A stretch of 64,000 bases of DNA, from contig JAWNZC010000291.1 of the NCBI GenBank assembly GCA_035771165.1, positions 1,608,501 to 1,672,500 of the forward strand, given 5' to 3'. The stretch comes from Paragorgia papillata. Taxonomy: Eukaryota; Cnidaria; Anthozoa; Scleralcyonacea; Coralliidae. The notes beneath the pieces are model-generated. The model had not been told where the DNA came from. It was given only the letters and a program-made list of their open reading frames with translations, and did not search any database. Made by a program: the position numbers and the translations under genes. Below, in pieces: positions 10,801 to 21,000 of the stretch (its first letter is position 1; every line of letters starts with the position of its first letter).

Positions 10801-12734
10801 AGTTTTCTGGGCCCAGGCCAGGTCCAGGCCAAGTAAAACCCGTTCACACCATCAAAAATCTGGGCCAAGGCCAGGCCCAAGTTTACCAGTTCTACTTGCT
10901 GCAACACGCTGATTCAACTTGCAACAAAATCATTGTTGCGTGACAATGTTTAAGGTGCGTGGTAATACGTGCAACAACGCTATTCAACTTGCAACGCAAC
11001 AATGTTGCAGCAATATGTTGCTCGTATTACTTCACCTTAAGCATAAACCGAAAATAAACATCTTGAAATTAAACTCGAAACATGAGCTAAAACAAAACTT
11101 AGAAAATTCAAAAATTTAAAATTACAAACGGAAATTTAATAATCAAAATCGATTAAGAGTTGTTAAATGCAAGAGGTTTAATATTGTGAGATGATTTAAG
11201 ACTCAAGAGATGAATTATTATCTAATCGGTCGTACTTCCTGTAAGTCTTAAAATTTTGAGTTTTCTGATCTCACTGTTGACCGTTCTAATATAACACTAT
11301 AGTTATTTTAATCTTATTTCACCATTCTTCTATAGAACGTAAATATTTTATTCTAGTCACTTGAGCCCCGTTCACACTACCAACCTGGGCCCAGATTTTT
11401 TATGGTGTGAACGGGTTTTACCAACACCGCTGCCAAACGTTTGCGCATGCGTGAATTCGCTGAGTAAACATTGCAAGAGAAGTGGGAACTAGCCGTGGCG
11501 ACAACAACCAGACAGTGAAGACTAAGTAAGACTCGACTATTCATTTGTGTTTTAAAAAAAGGGTAAAGAAAATTACGAAGGGGTAAATTCAGAATATGTT
11601 ACAATATTGACACGGAAGCCATGCACAAATTACCTAGCTTATCTTTTTGGTAGTATGCTTATAATTTTAACTTTTGTGTCGGACTCTCGGACCAGTCCAA
11701 ATATTTCAGTGTTTTCCCGCTCTTTTTCCGAGGCCGAGCTCGGACGTCGCGCATGCGCAAAACGTTTGGCAGCGGTGTCGGTTTTACCTGGCCTGGTTTT
11801 TACCTGGGTCCGGCCTAAGAAGTTCCTAGGAGTAGACTGAGGTGGTATGGACATGTGAGAAGAAAGGAAAAGAATAGCCCAGTGGGAAGTGCAACGATAA
11901 GGAAATTGCCCGGAAGAAGAACAAGGGGGAGACCAAGGAAAAGATGGTTTGATGGAGTGAAACAAGTGGGGGAAGAAGAAGGCTTTCAGGTCAGGCCGCA
12001 TTGCCATTGTAATAAGCGCCCACGATAAAAATTGGTCAGATGCATGATTCAAGAATTGAAGGGGAAACTATTATGAATTACGAAGTTGTTGCCCTCACCT
12101 TAAAAGTTTTGCTGATATTTCGAAATGCCAATTAAACAGTGTACGGGTGGAAATTCATTTGGATTTCGGCATCAACAATTAAATCTAGCAATCATGCATG
12201 CCAACGCTTTTTTGCTAATCGAAAATAACGGCCTCCCAAAAGTAACGACTAGCCGAAAGTAACGGCCTCCCGAAAGTAACGGCCTCCCGAAAGTGACGGC
12301 CTCCCGAAAGTAACGGCCTCCCGAAAGTAACGGCTACTCGAAAGTAACGGCTACCCAAAAGTAACGGCCTCCCAAAAGTAACGGCTACCCGAAAGTAACG
12401 GCCTCCCAAAAGTAACGGCTACTCGAAAGTAACGGCCTCCCAAAAGTAACGGCCTCCCAAAAGTAACGGCCTCCCGAAAGTAACGGCCTCCCAAAAGTAA
12501 CGGCTACCCAAAAGTAACGGCTACCCGAAAGTATAGAACGGCCCCGATGGCGCTAACTGCTAAAAGTAACGCGTTTGCGGGAAACTCTACGGTTATGGCC
12601 TAATAACTCACCTCTTCGGATATACGGCAAGCGCAAATTTCTTTCAAAGCGCCGTAATAAACATAGAAAACACCACAGGTTAAACAAGCCAAGGTAAAGC
12701 AAGCCTTCAAACATTTTCTTCTAAACCTGGCCAT
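4884..12734 (-). CDS. DUF229 (sulfatase/phosphatase-fold) type II membrane protein, copy A
   Basis: Exons in transcript order are 12612-12734, 10259-10396, 8507-8945, 7057-7464 and 4884-6073. The phases join without a break to give 765 aa. Residues 10-28 form an uncleaved signal anchor after a basic start (MARFRRK), and exon 2 is a Ser/Thr/Pro stalk. Exon 3 has a Cys-rich, PAN/apple-like segment (CEAHGDACQGFVF), then the DUF229 entry CVLPVLDPFNKDIMKF. Exon 4 carries GFDSTS (321-326) and VGDGTTPQL (356-364). Exon 5 carries FGDHGMRFG (DHG at 520-522). These fit the alkaline-phosphatase-like fold of DUF229 (Pfam PF02995). The domain probably faces the lumen or outside. The substrate is unknown, and I do not claim catalysis. 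A paralogue lies at 18068-23270. Confidence 0.88.
6243..6478. repeat. 18-bp VNTR in intron 4 of DUF229 copy A
   Basis: Tandem copies of about CTCGTAAACTCGCGACTA, roughly 12 units. The equivalent intron of copy B has a shorter, more degenerate array at 19447-19640, so the repeat predates the duplication and has since diverged. Confidence 0.9.
6503..7029. mobile_element. Inverted-repeat element inserted in copy A intron 4
   Basis: The terminal inverted repeats are about 65 bp: 6511-6577 (CGTACCCAGGGCATTTTGCC...) pairs with 6957-7023 (...GGCAAAATGCCCTGGGTACG). The flanks ACAAAAACT at 6496 and 7029 look like a target-site duplication. Copy B lacks the element at the matching place, so insertion followed the gene duplication. 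The interior (6600-6950) has no recognisable coding sequence. Confidence 0.8.
7664..8129. mobile_element. TTAA-flanked MITE in copy A intron 3
   Basis: It begins TTAAAGTGCACATGAAACG and ends CGTTTCATGTGCACTTTAA. Subterminal AATTAAGTTTGTCT copies face each other, and the whole element is one large imperfect palindrome. Copy B has an unrelated palindrome at the same intron position (20304-20563). Confidence 0.9.
9041..9245. repeat. 17-bp VNTR in copy A intron 2
   Basis: About 12 tandem copies of GCACTTGRATGGGGTTA. The array is absent from intron 2 of copy B. Confidence 0.92.
9297..9552. repeat. (TTTG)n microsatellite with TTGC and GT interruptions
   Basis: About 250 bp of GTTT repeats, interrupted by GCTT units and a (GT)n run near 9445-9470. 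The Cys/Leu/Val-rich frames over it are artefacts. Confidence 0.97.
9590..10150. repeat. Repeat fragments including a tRNA-derived SINE-like B box
   Basis: At 9630-9730 (GGAGAACCCGGAGGAAAAC... ACTCCACTCGGAGTTAAAG) there is a dispersed repeat, part of which is inverted at about 9258-9295. At 9900-9950 a tRNA-like segment ends in GGTTGCGGGTTCGAGTC (B-box consensus), flanked by the pair GTACAAGCTGTCGTA and TACGACAGCTTTTAC. No gene is seen. Assignment to a specific family is not possible by eye. Confidence 0.5.
10640..11045 (-). mobile_element. Inverted LINE fragment joined to part of a GTAATACG MITE
   Basis: 10652-10800 is the reverse complement of 11795-11940, which encodes a retroelement C-terminus. 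10905-11040 is half of the MITE family with ends related to AAGGTGAAGTAATACGAGCAAC (full copies at 17653 and 57079). The combination lies in intron 1 of copy A. Confidence 0.65.
11340..11833. other. Repeat-derived stretch in copy A intron 1
   Basis: Short segments such as CGTTCACACTACCAACCTGGGCC (about 11370) have inverse partners near 10840. GCCAAACGTTTGCGCATGCG at about 11432 recurs at 22860 next to copy B exon 1. The open frame at 11607-11840 has no recognisable match. Confidence 0.45.
11834..11989 (+). pseudogene. Non-LTR retrotransposon RT C-terminal fragment
   Basis: The + frame reads RLRWYGHVRR... then GRRTRGRPRKRWFDGVK. This is the familiar LRWxGHVxR...RGRPxxRWxD tail that follows the reverse-transcriptase domain of many LINEs. 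Only about 52 codons remain, with no RT catalytic core. It is a dead fragment in intron 1 of DUF229 copy A, on the opposite strand. Confidence 0.7.
12222..12536. repeat. 17-bp VNTR next to copy A exon 1 (about 18 units)
   Basis: Tandem units of about GTAACGGCCTCCCGAAA, alternating with a GGCTACCC variant, end about 75 bp from the exon 1 splice donor. Copy B has only about five units at the same place (22981-23075). Confidence 0.93.
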
Positions 12735-12757
12735 TGCAAGGAAGATGTATATCCGAC

Positions 12758-13166
12758 GTCCTTGTAATGCCAAATCAATCTAAACAATGCCTGAAAAACA
12801 AACAACGACACGGGTCCTCCCAAATCAATACGTTTTTTCAAAGCACACTTGGTTACTATGATACCCGTGACAGAAACGCTTCTTCAGCCATTGGCAACCG
12901 TTAATGGGCTTTTTCTAAACAAAATTTAAACAATAGATAAAAACTGTTCGAGAGTGTTAACTATCTTCTAATGATATTATAGGCGAACAATCCAAAACAA
13001 TAGGTAGTAGTTCTGACTTTTTTTTCTTTTTTTTTAACCTGGAAGCTGGATGGACCTAGACTAGTGGAAAACTATTTACTTCTAATCAGAATAGTGCTTG
13101 GTATCGAACCTACTTATTCCTTCTACAGAATTTTTTTTAAATCGGCCTATTGATTACTCATACTAC
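12758..13166. repeat. 409-bp direct repeat, copy 1 (adjacent to copy A exon 1)
   Basis: By eye it is identical over its full length to 14997-15405. It starts 24 bp upstream of the copy A start codon, so it is the promoter-proximal/5' UTR region. The first 200 bp or so are also found upstream of copy B exon 1 (23284-23505). This part is therefore original gene-flanking DNA that was later duplicated around the Helitron fragment. Confidence 0.9.
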
Positions 13167-13334
13167 TAGAAGTTACTATCGCAAGGAAGTGCTGCCTGGT
13201 ACAAAATTGGATAAGGGTGTAAAAGAAAAAAAGCCTTGTGTTTTTAAGGTTGTTTTTAAACTTGTTAGCAGTGACGTTTATACCAGAACCCTGATTATGG
13301 CGGACGAGCTGGTGCTTCCCTTGTTGTAGCATAT

Positions 13335-15080
13335 TTAGGAGTTTAATGCATGTTCATTAATTTTTAACTCAGCATAATGACAATTATTATGTATTAGCCA
13401 CAATAATGCATTGTGTACTTTTTGTCTTCTCACAGTCACATCTTTGAATGTGTTATCTTTCCCTTTGACTTTGACAATAATCACAGCCAAGTCTTTAGGA
13501 TATCTTGGCAAAGAGGTTGCAAGCTCTTTCACATTTTGTGGCAAGTTAATACAATGCCCTGAGTAACCTCTTTGTCCACCAGGTTTAATTTAAACTCTCA
13601 TGATAGGGAGAGCACGAGCAATCAACATTTCCTCAACTTGAGTCAAGTTTTGTAACTCATGTGGAACACACGAAGGAATCATTGAATTTTCAAGTGAAAA
13701 CTTTTTGGGAGATTTTTTATCTCTAGAACATCTTGAACACACATAATCATTAGGTGACCTTGGTTTAGATTTTAATGGCCATGCCTCTTGACAAATTGTA
13801 CATTGAGTGATAGAAAATTCAACTGATTTATGGAATTTATTAATGTTAGATTTTGCCCAACATTGTTGTTCAATCCCACCACTTTTTGTGATGTCAAATT
13901 CTTTTAAATATTCCTGCTGATTTGTTATTTGGGTCTGTGACAGTTTTTCTTTATCAATATGAGCTTTCTCTGCTCGTTTTCTTTTTTGATAGATTCTAGC
14001 TCTTTCAAGTCTAGCTTGTTTCTCACTGTCAGTTTCCTCTGACCGTTTTTTTCGTTGCGACTCTCTAGCATTTACAAGTCTTGTTTGTTGCTCACTGTCA
14101 GTTTCCTCTGACCGTTTTTTTTGTTGCGACTCTCTAGCATTTACAAGTCTTGTTTGTTTCTCACTGTCAGTTTCCTCTGACCATTTTTTTTGTTGTGACT
14201 CTCTAGCATTTACAAGTCTTGTTTGTTTCTCACTGTCAGTTTCCTCTGACCGTTTTTTTCGTTGCGACTCTCTAGCATTTACAAGTCTTGTTTGTTGCTC
14301 ACTGTCAGTTTCCTCTGACCGTTTTTTTTGTTGCGACTCTCTAGCATTTACAAGTCTTGTTTGTTTCTCACTGTCAGTTTCCTCTGACCATTTTTTTTGT
14401 TGTGACTCTCTAGCATTTACAAGTCTTGTTTGTTTCTCACTGTCAGTTTCCTCTGACCATTTTTTTTGTTGTGACTCTCTAACATTTACAAGTCTTGTTT
14501 GTTTCTCACTGTCAGTTTCCTCTGATTGTTTTCTTTTTTGAAACTTTTTATCATTTTCAAGTCTAGTTTGTTTTTCACTTTGAGTTTCTTCTGATCGTTT
14601 TCTTTTTCGATACTTTCTATCCTTTTCAAGTCTAGTTCGCTTTTCACTTTTGGTTTCTTCCGAATGTTTACGGAATTGATTTACATGCAATTGAACCGGG
14701 ACAATTTTAAATAAATTTGTATTTAATTCACTTGACAGAGAACATAAATATTCCTCTAATTCAATGATATCATCGTATTTCATGACAACAGCAGTGCCAT
14801 TAGGATCAGGCATGCCATTACAATTTCTGGCATGAGGATCAAATAAATAAAAATAATCTAGACCCTTTATCAAGGCCATCATATAGCCTTCTAATATTAA
14901 AAAAGCATAATTGTCATTTGTAAAAGTATTCATCAAAGCTGAACGAATGGTAAAGTAGGGAGCCTCAACTTCATGCTCACTACTGATCAGACCTTGGTCC
15001 TTGTAATGCCAAATCAATCTAAACAATGCCTGAAAAACAAACAACGACACGGGTCCTCCCAAATCAATACGTTTTTTCAA
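13335..15080 (-). pseudogene. Truncated Helitron-type protein gene
   Basis: Reading leftward, an open frame runs from inside the right 409-bp repeat to a stop after ...EEMLIARALPIMRV (13590). It resumes in the same frame as [19 protein letters not shown] and ends near 13335. The C-terminal half matches the conserved N-terminal region of animal Helitron proteins ([41 protein letters not shown]). The first 130 residues have a FDPHARN motif typical of the papain/OTU-like cysteine peptidase segment fused to some Helitrons. Ten 23-residue repeats (SEETDSEKQTRLVNARESQ...) lie between. The Rep and helicase parts and the N-terminal catalytic Cys region are absent, and a stop replaces one codon. It is therefore a relic, not an active element. 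Confidence 0.75.
14030..14670 (-). repeat. 69-bp coding tandem repeat inside the Helitron ORF
   Basis: Ten units plus one partial unit encode variants of a 23-aa basic/acidic repeat beginning SEET. A three-unit block (W-, R-, R-type units) is itself repeated, showing recent higher-order expansion. The frame is kept throughout. Confidence 0.88.
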
Positions 15081-15405
15081 AGCACACTTGGTTACTATGA
15101 TACCCGTGACAGAAACGCTTCTTCAGCCATTGGCAACCGTTAATGGGCTTTTTCTAAACAAAATTTAAACAATAGATAAAAACTGTTCGAGAGTGTTAAC
15201 TATCTTCTAATGATATTATAGGCGAACAATCCAAAACAATAGGTAGTAGTTCTGACTTTTTTTTCTTTTTTTTTAACCTGGAAGCTGGATGGACCTAGAC
15301 TAGTGGAAAACTATTTACTTCTAATCAGAATAGTGCTTGGTATCGAACCTACTTATTCCTTCTACAGAATTTTTTTTAAATCGGCCTATTGATTACTCAT
15401 ACTAC
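14997..15405. repeat. 409-bp direct repeat, copy 2
   Basis: No differences from 12758-13166 were seen by eye, including both poly-T runs (8 and 9 T). It forms the right border of the 1.83-kb Helitron-derived insert. Confidence 0.9.
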
Positions 15406-15644
15406 AAGAAAAGTTTTAATTAAATTTGTTTTAATTAAATTAGTTTGATTTGATTTTAATTAAATTAGTTTGAAAGGTAATTGGCAGCAATTTTGAAATG
15501 TCAATTGTTGCCATAGCAACAACTGTTGTTATTTATTTGGTAACAGTTTTTGATTGTCAGAATGTTTAACTACATAACATGTTTTATTCTTTTTCCGAAT
15601 TGTTTATGCACGTGTTTTAATTTGGACTCTCAAACTTGTATTTT

Positions 15645-15980
15645 CCTGCACGTTCAGTTCGAGAAAATCTATTCAATTCGAAAAAAATCTGTTCATGCAA
15701 TTCGAGAAAACTCTGTTTAATTCGAGAAAACTCTGTTCAATTCGAGAAAGCTCTGTCCAATTCGAGAAAACTCTGTCCAATTCGAGAAAACTCTGTTCAA
15801 TTCGAGAAAGCTCTGTCCAATTCGAGAAAACTCAGTCCAATTCGAGAAAACTCAGTTCAGTCCGAGAAAACTCTGTTCAATTCGAGAAAACTCTGTTCAG
15901 TCCGAGAAAACTCTGTTCAATTCGAGAAAACTCTGTTCAATTCGAGAAAACTCTGTTCAATTCGAGAAAACTCTGTCCAG
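15645..15980. repeat. 20-bp minisatellite, second array
   Basis: About 16 units of the same TTCGAGAAAACTCTGTTCAA repeat as at 1-680. It has the same position relative to copy B as the first array has to copy A, which suggests it was carried in the segmental duplication. Spurious frames run through it. Confidence 0.93.
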
Positions 15981-15984
15981 CTCT

Positions 15985-16565
15985 ATCAAGCACATCACTG
16001 ATCAACCATATAAGCAACATACTTGGAAAACCTACAAACAATTTCGTCGAAGGCAAGGCTAGCCAGAGCTGTTGCATCCAAGTAGCAACCGAACAACCGA
16101 CAACGATATGTACAGTACCGCCGGTACAGAGATGAGGATCAAAACGCTAACATTCTGGATCTTTATATGGGCACTGTATACACTTTCTCATGCTTTTGGT
16201 CGAGCAATTGCGATGTTCATAGGTTTTCTACATGGCTTCAGCAATACTAACAGTTGTTCAATGATCTGGCTCACGACTGTCTGTGAATTGGTCTGAACTC
16301 AGGACCTGGCATGCCAAGGTTCAGCAGGTTGCCGCAATCATCAGTAGCCCGAGTGTACGCCTAAAGCAGGCGTCTTGTTTACAATAGAACCACGTACTTT
16401 GGTTTAAAGTGAAAACCAGGCAAAGTTTCTGTTATAAACTAAGGTTACCACAACACTTGAAGATCCTTTCTTTTAAAAACTAAACTAACTATATTTATAC
16501 TGGATAACTCTATCAGTCATATCTAAACTGTTCTTCCTAGAGGTCCAGTAAGGGCCACCCCTCAT
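15985..16565. other. Intergenic sequence sharing segments with the copy A 3' flank
   Basis: No gene is seen. 16425-16560 (TTCTGTTATAAACTAAGGTTACC..., CTAGAGGTCCAGTAAGGGCCA) resembles 4070-4110 and 4735-4765 downstream of copy A, consistent with the duplicated segment extending past the genes. Confidence 0.5.
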
Positions 16566-16574
16566 TGCTCCAGT

Positions 16575-16985
16575 GTTAAGGCCTGGCCAAACGCTTTCAA
16601 CATTTCATTCAACATCGTTCAACGTTGTTGAATTCAACATGTTGAAAGCGTTTGGCCACCCCTGTTGAATGATGTTGAACGATGTTGAACGAAATTTGAA
16701 CATGTTCAAACATGCTCAAATTTTCGTTCAACATTTCTATTGTTCTCAAAATGTTGAAAGGTGTTGAACGCATTTGGCCACATTTCATTCAATTTTGTTG
16801 AACAGAGACATGCGCCATGCGGGATATTGTCGATTCCAGCTTTTGTGGTAGCCCGCGTTCAATTCATTGTCATTCATGAATGTTGAACGATGTTGAATTC
16901 ATTTGGCCACTCGTGCTTTCAACATCGTTCAACAATGTTGAATGATGTTGAATGCGATGTTGAAAGCGTTTGGCCCCGGGGCAAA
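16575..16985. mobile_element. Palindromic MITE with GGCCTGGCCAAACGC ends
   Basis: It is built of inverted GTTCAACATTGTTGAAC-type modules. The left end AAGGCCTGGCCAAACGC is answered by GCGTTTGGCC at the right. A second copy lies at 56566-56770 upstream of the GPCR. Confidence 0.8.
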
Positions 16986-17345
16986 CCTGTGGAGTCTGAT
17001 AGAGTCAAACCGGAAGCACTCTTCTCACATACGGAGCTATCATTTCCTTCAAATTATGAAGCTTAACCACTATTAAAACCACCATCTGATTGGACAACCT
17101 TCTAAAACGAAACCTCACCCCCATACCACTCCCCGGTAATCACGCCCCCCGGAAACCCTAAACCTAATCACAACCCTCCGGAAAATTGAGCCGGCTCTCA
17201 TACCCCGACCACAACACCCCTATAGGATTTTTACCTTTGTGTGTTCAAGTTTAACATCCCGCTTGTGGGATGGTTTTATTCGATGGTTAAGCTTCATAAT
17301 TTGAAACCGATGATATCTCACATACGACGAAGTTGAAATTTTAAT

Positions 17346-17416
17346 CAGATAACTGCTGAGAGCAGGAATCAAAACCGGCGCAAGTGCGCTGACCACTGTG
17401 CCACCAGCACCCTTTA
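17346..17416 (-). repeat. tRNA-derived SINE head or degenerate tRNA
   Basis: On the minus strand GGTGCTGGTGGCACAGTGG resembles a tRNA A box, and CCGGTTTTGATTCC a B box, about 35 nt apart. No acceptor-stem pairing was found, so it is SINE-like rather than a functional tRNA. Confidence 0.5.
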
Positions 17417-17652
17417 GGTGACGGGTTAGGAACGCAAGGGTACTTGGTAGCATAAGCAAAATTAAACGTCCCTCCAAACAATCCCAAGAACGCCAGCATT
17501 CAATGCCGTTTACCATGGTCTTCAACTCTTTTGGGAAATGGCCAACAGGAAACTGGACTTTTACTTTAAATTAAATAAGGAATTTATTATATAGATTTTT
17601 GTTCATTTTCTTTAACTTTTGAACGTTGTTTTCGTCTCCAGAGTTTGCCGTT

Positions 17653-17965
17653 AAGGTGAAGTAATACGAGCAACAAATTGCTGCAACATTGTTGCGTTGT
17701 AAGTTGAATGGCGTTGTTGCACGTATTACCACCCACCTCAAACATTGTCATGCAACAATGATTTGTTGCAAGTTGAATCAGCATGTTGCAGCAAGTAGAA
17801 CTGGAGTCTACTTTTTTCAACAAATTTTTTCAACTTGCAACAAAATCATTGTTGCGTGACAATATTTAAAGTGGGTGGTAATACGTGCAACAACGCTTTT
17901 CAACTTGCAACGCAACAAAGTTGCACGCAAGTTGAAGAAAAATGTTGCCCGTATTACCTCGTCTT
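17653..17965. mobile_element. MITE with AAGGTGAAGTAATACGAGC ends
   Basis: Left end TAAGGTGAAGTAATACGAGCAAC and right end GTTGCCCGTATTACCTC are inversely repeated, with a central CAACAAATTTTTTCAACTTG. Relatives are at 57079-57397 and, as a half, at 10905-11040. It lies just downstream of DUF229 copy B. Confidence 0.8.
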
Positions 17966-18036
17966 TACATTACCTTCTTTACTTTTCATTTGGAGCAATG
18001 TTCCGAGGGGGGGGGGGGGGGGGGGGAGGGCGTTCT

Positions 18037-18042
18037 TTTATT
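18037..18042 (-). promoter_or_regulatory. Poly(A) signal of DUF229 copy B
   Basis: Minus-strand AATAAA 26 nt past the stop. A 20-nt-class G run at 18007-18026 follows immediately downstream in transcript sense (as C). Confidence 0.5.
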
Positions 18043-18067
18043 GTTACTTACACATCCCTCCTCAAGT

Positions 18068-21000
18068 TTACTGCTCTTTACAAAAACAAAATTTCCTCAA
18101 GTAAGGCCTTTCCTCGGCTATACACTTTGGCTGATCGCCGTACCTATTGATTCGGCTGATATCATTTTCAAAATGCAATTTCCCGTCCAACAACTGAACA
18201 CTCGCTTCAAATAATGCGTCGCCTGGGCTAGTTCTAACCAACAAGTGATAATTACATTCGTAATCTTTCCGGTGAGCGCCGAACATTGGTATACGTCCAT
18301 CCATATCTTTAGAGCCAAGAAATGACACCAGCTTCGGATGTTTCAGATTTTGGTAAGCTGATTTAATCTCGGCCAGCTTTAATTTAGCGCATTTTCGAAA
18401 AGAAACTTTATCGCTATTTAAGATTCTATTGATATGATCCACTAGACCCTCCGCTGCCTTTTCGATATGCGGATGCGTAACTGATGCTTCTTTAAGCTGT
18501 ACACATGGGCAGTAATGGTCGGGAATCCCACAAGCGTCGCATCCTCTGTTCTCGGGTATTTTCCGAAATAGACTCATTCCAGTTTTCGTGGAATCGGTTT
18601 GGGCCGCAGGGTAGTTCAAAATGTGATGTAGGGTTGCGTGGATGTCGAAAGGCGACGTCAGCTTTTGAGAATTCTCCTTCAAGAAGTCACCGAGCTCTTG
18701 GTGTTTCTCCCGAAGACGTTTTGGTAAAGTGATGGATAAAAACGGCAGCCGTTCTTCCAGTTTACATTGCATGGTAGCTCGAGCTTCGCCAAACCTCATA
18801 CCGTGGTCACTGAACATCATCAGTATGGTGTTATCCAGCAATCCCTTTTCTTTGAGTGATTTTATGAAGGTTAAAACGTATTCTTCAGCTGATCTCAAGG
18901 AGTTCATATTGCTGTGAGAAATTCTGGCTAGGAAAGCGAAGCCAAATTTGGGGGTGTCTTTGTACGCTCTCATGAAACTCTCAACGTAAGACAAATGTAC
19001 TTTTGGATGGATACTTGCTTTGATGCAGTTGCCTTCCGCGGGCGTCGCTTGCCAGAACGTGCGGCCATAGTGGTCGGCAGGGGGGTCTTTAAATCCGTGA
19101 AGTCGAAAATTGAAGGCATTCAGGTAATGATCGTCTTCGCTGTACATTGTGGCGTAACCATGGTTACGATATTCTTTGAAAATCCAAGGCCAGGAATCAA
19201 CGGTAGTTGAATTTGTGTAACCGCGCCTGGCCTCGGGCAGTTCGGCTTCAGTGTGACCTGTAAAGAAATGGTTACATGCAAGCATTTAGCAGTCAGGCAT
19301 GATTGGGTTCAAACATAGTTTTCGTTTGTAATTTAAAACTAGAGTTCTGTGTTGTTATAGACAGCAAAAATATTGTTTTCACTATCGTCTAGTTTAATAC
19401 GATGAAGAACAAATAAAATGCATTTTTAACGAGGAATTTCTCGTTTGAATGACTCGACTAGTAAACTCGTGACTCGTAAACGCGTGACTCGTAAACGCGT
19501 GACTCGTAAACTCGTAAACCTGTGACTCGTAAACTCGTGACTACTCGTAGACTCGTGACTACTCGTAAACTCGTGACTACTCGTAAACCCGCGACTCGTA
19601 AATCATAAACTCGTAAACTAGTGACTCGTAACACAAACTCGTTAGAAAAACGACTCGTTAGAAAAACTGGAAGTTCATTGCATCTCACCTGTCAACAAGG
19701 CGGTCAGTTGCGGCGTTGTTCCATCTCCTACAATCGAGTAACCGCGAAATATGTAAGAACTGAGATCATCTTTAAGATAACGATAAACTTTAGGCAATGC
19801 ACGTTGCATTTGTGCTAACGAGGTCGAATCAAATCCCACCATCAACACATTCACTTTTAATCCACTTTTATTTTTCACTTTGCGTTTAAGAACCTCGTCC
19901 TTTGCTACGACTTGGGCGTGAAACTCCTCAACCTTTTTTCCCGCAGACGTTTCGATGTCAATCCGTAGAAATTCTTCGTTGATTTTTGAAGAATTTGTCC
20001 GCGGAAAGTTGAAGGTTTTGTTGGTTAAAATAAATCCCCAGTCGCTCTGCTGTTTTCTGGTTATTGACCGCACTTGGATATTTCTGACTGAATTACCTAC
20101 ATCAGGGGTATAGAAAAAAAGATTAACCACCTCATAAGCAACAACCATACGGAAAGTAAAAGAGAAAAACTAAAGTATAAAATTCCTAACTCCTATTTTT
20201 CAGCAAACGGAAAGTTTATCTCTAAATAACCATTTTAAAAAAAATGAAATAAATCCAGTCATTACATTCAGATCTAAATCAACCCCTTGCTATATAAGTA
20301 TAGGATAAATCCCGAGAAAGAGGGATGTATGCTATATAAAGACCCGAGGGCTTTATATCGCATACATCCCGACGTTCGAGGGATTTATCTGACTTAATTT
20401 ATTATCGAGGAGGTTTTCCAACAAAGTTTTGTCTTTTTTTTCCACCCTGGACAAAGATTTTCCTTGTTTTTTTCTTCATTTCGTATCTAATTATTATTCA
20501 AGGTCTTTATGTGATATAAAGACCTCGGAAGAACAAAGAAAACCGACTCGATAATAAATTAAGAAATGGTTAATCTGACCTACGCAGGCTTCGGGGGAAA
20601 GTGAGTTTGGGGCGAGTCAGTCAGGTTAAATGTTTTGAACTGGTCAAACAACAGATACAATACATGTGCGTCAAACATTTAATAAGATTCATGACTTCAA
20701 ATGTTTTATAAAAAACTGATAACCATACTGAGGGAGAACGATAATCATTTTTTCTTGCTGATTTTTTACCTTAGTCGTATAACTTATTTGACTAACGCTA
20801 AATCCGCCCCTGCTATATCAATACTGGTGGCCATTTTCTATTTCTCAATTAAGTGTGAATATTTTCTGCGCGCGAATAATTATAATGGAATGTATATTGT
20901 GTACATAATTGGGTTCTGTGGACGAACGTACCTTTGTTAGTAAGCGATAGCACTCCATTCTCATAAGTAGTATACCGTTTGCCAGGACATTGAATTCTCA

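Noticed and set aside
12758..15405. LTR retrotransposon, given long identical direct repeats
   Set aside because: No TG...CA ends, primer-binding site, gag or pol. The interior is Helitron-type and the repeat is host gene-flanking DNA shared with copy B.
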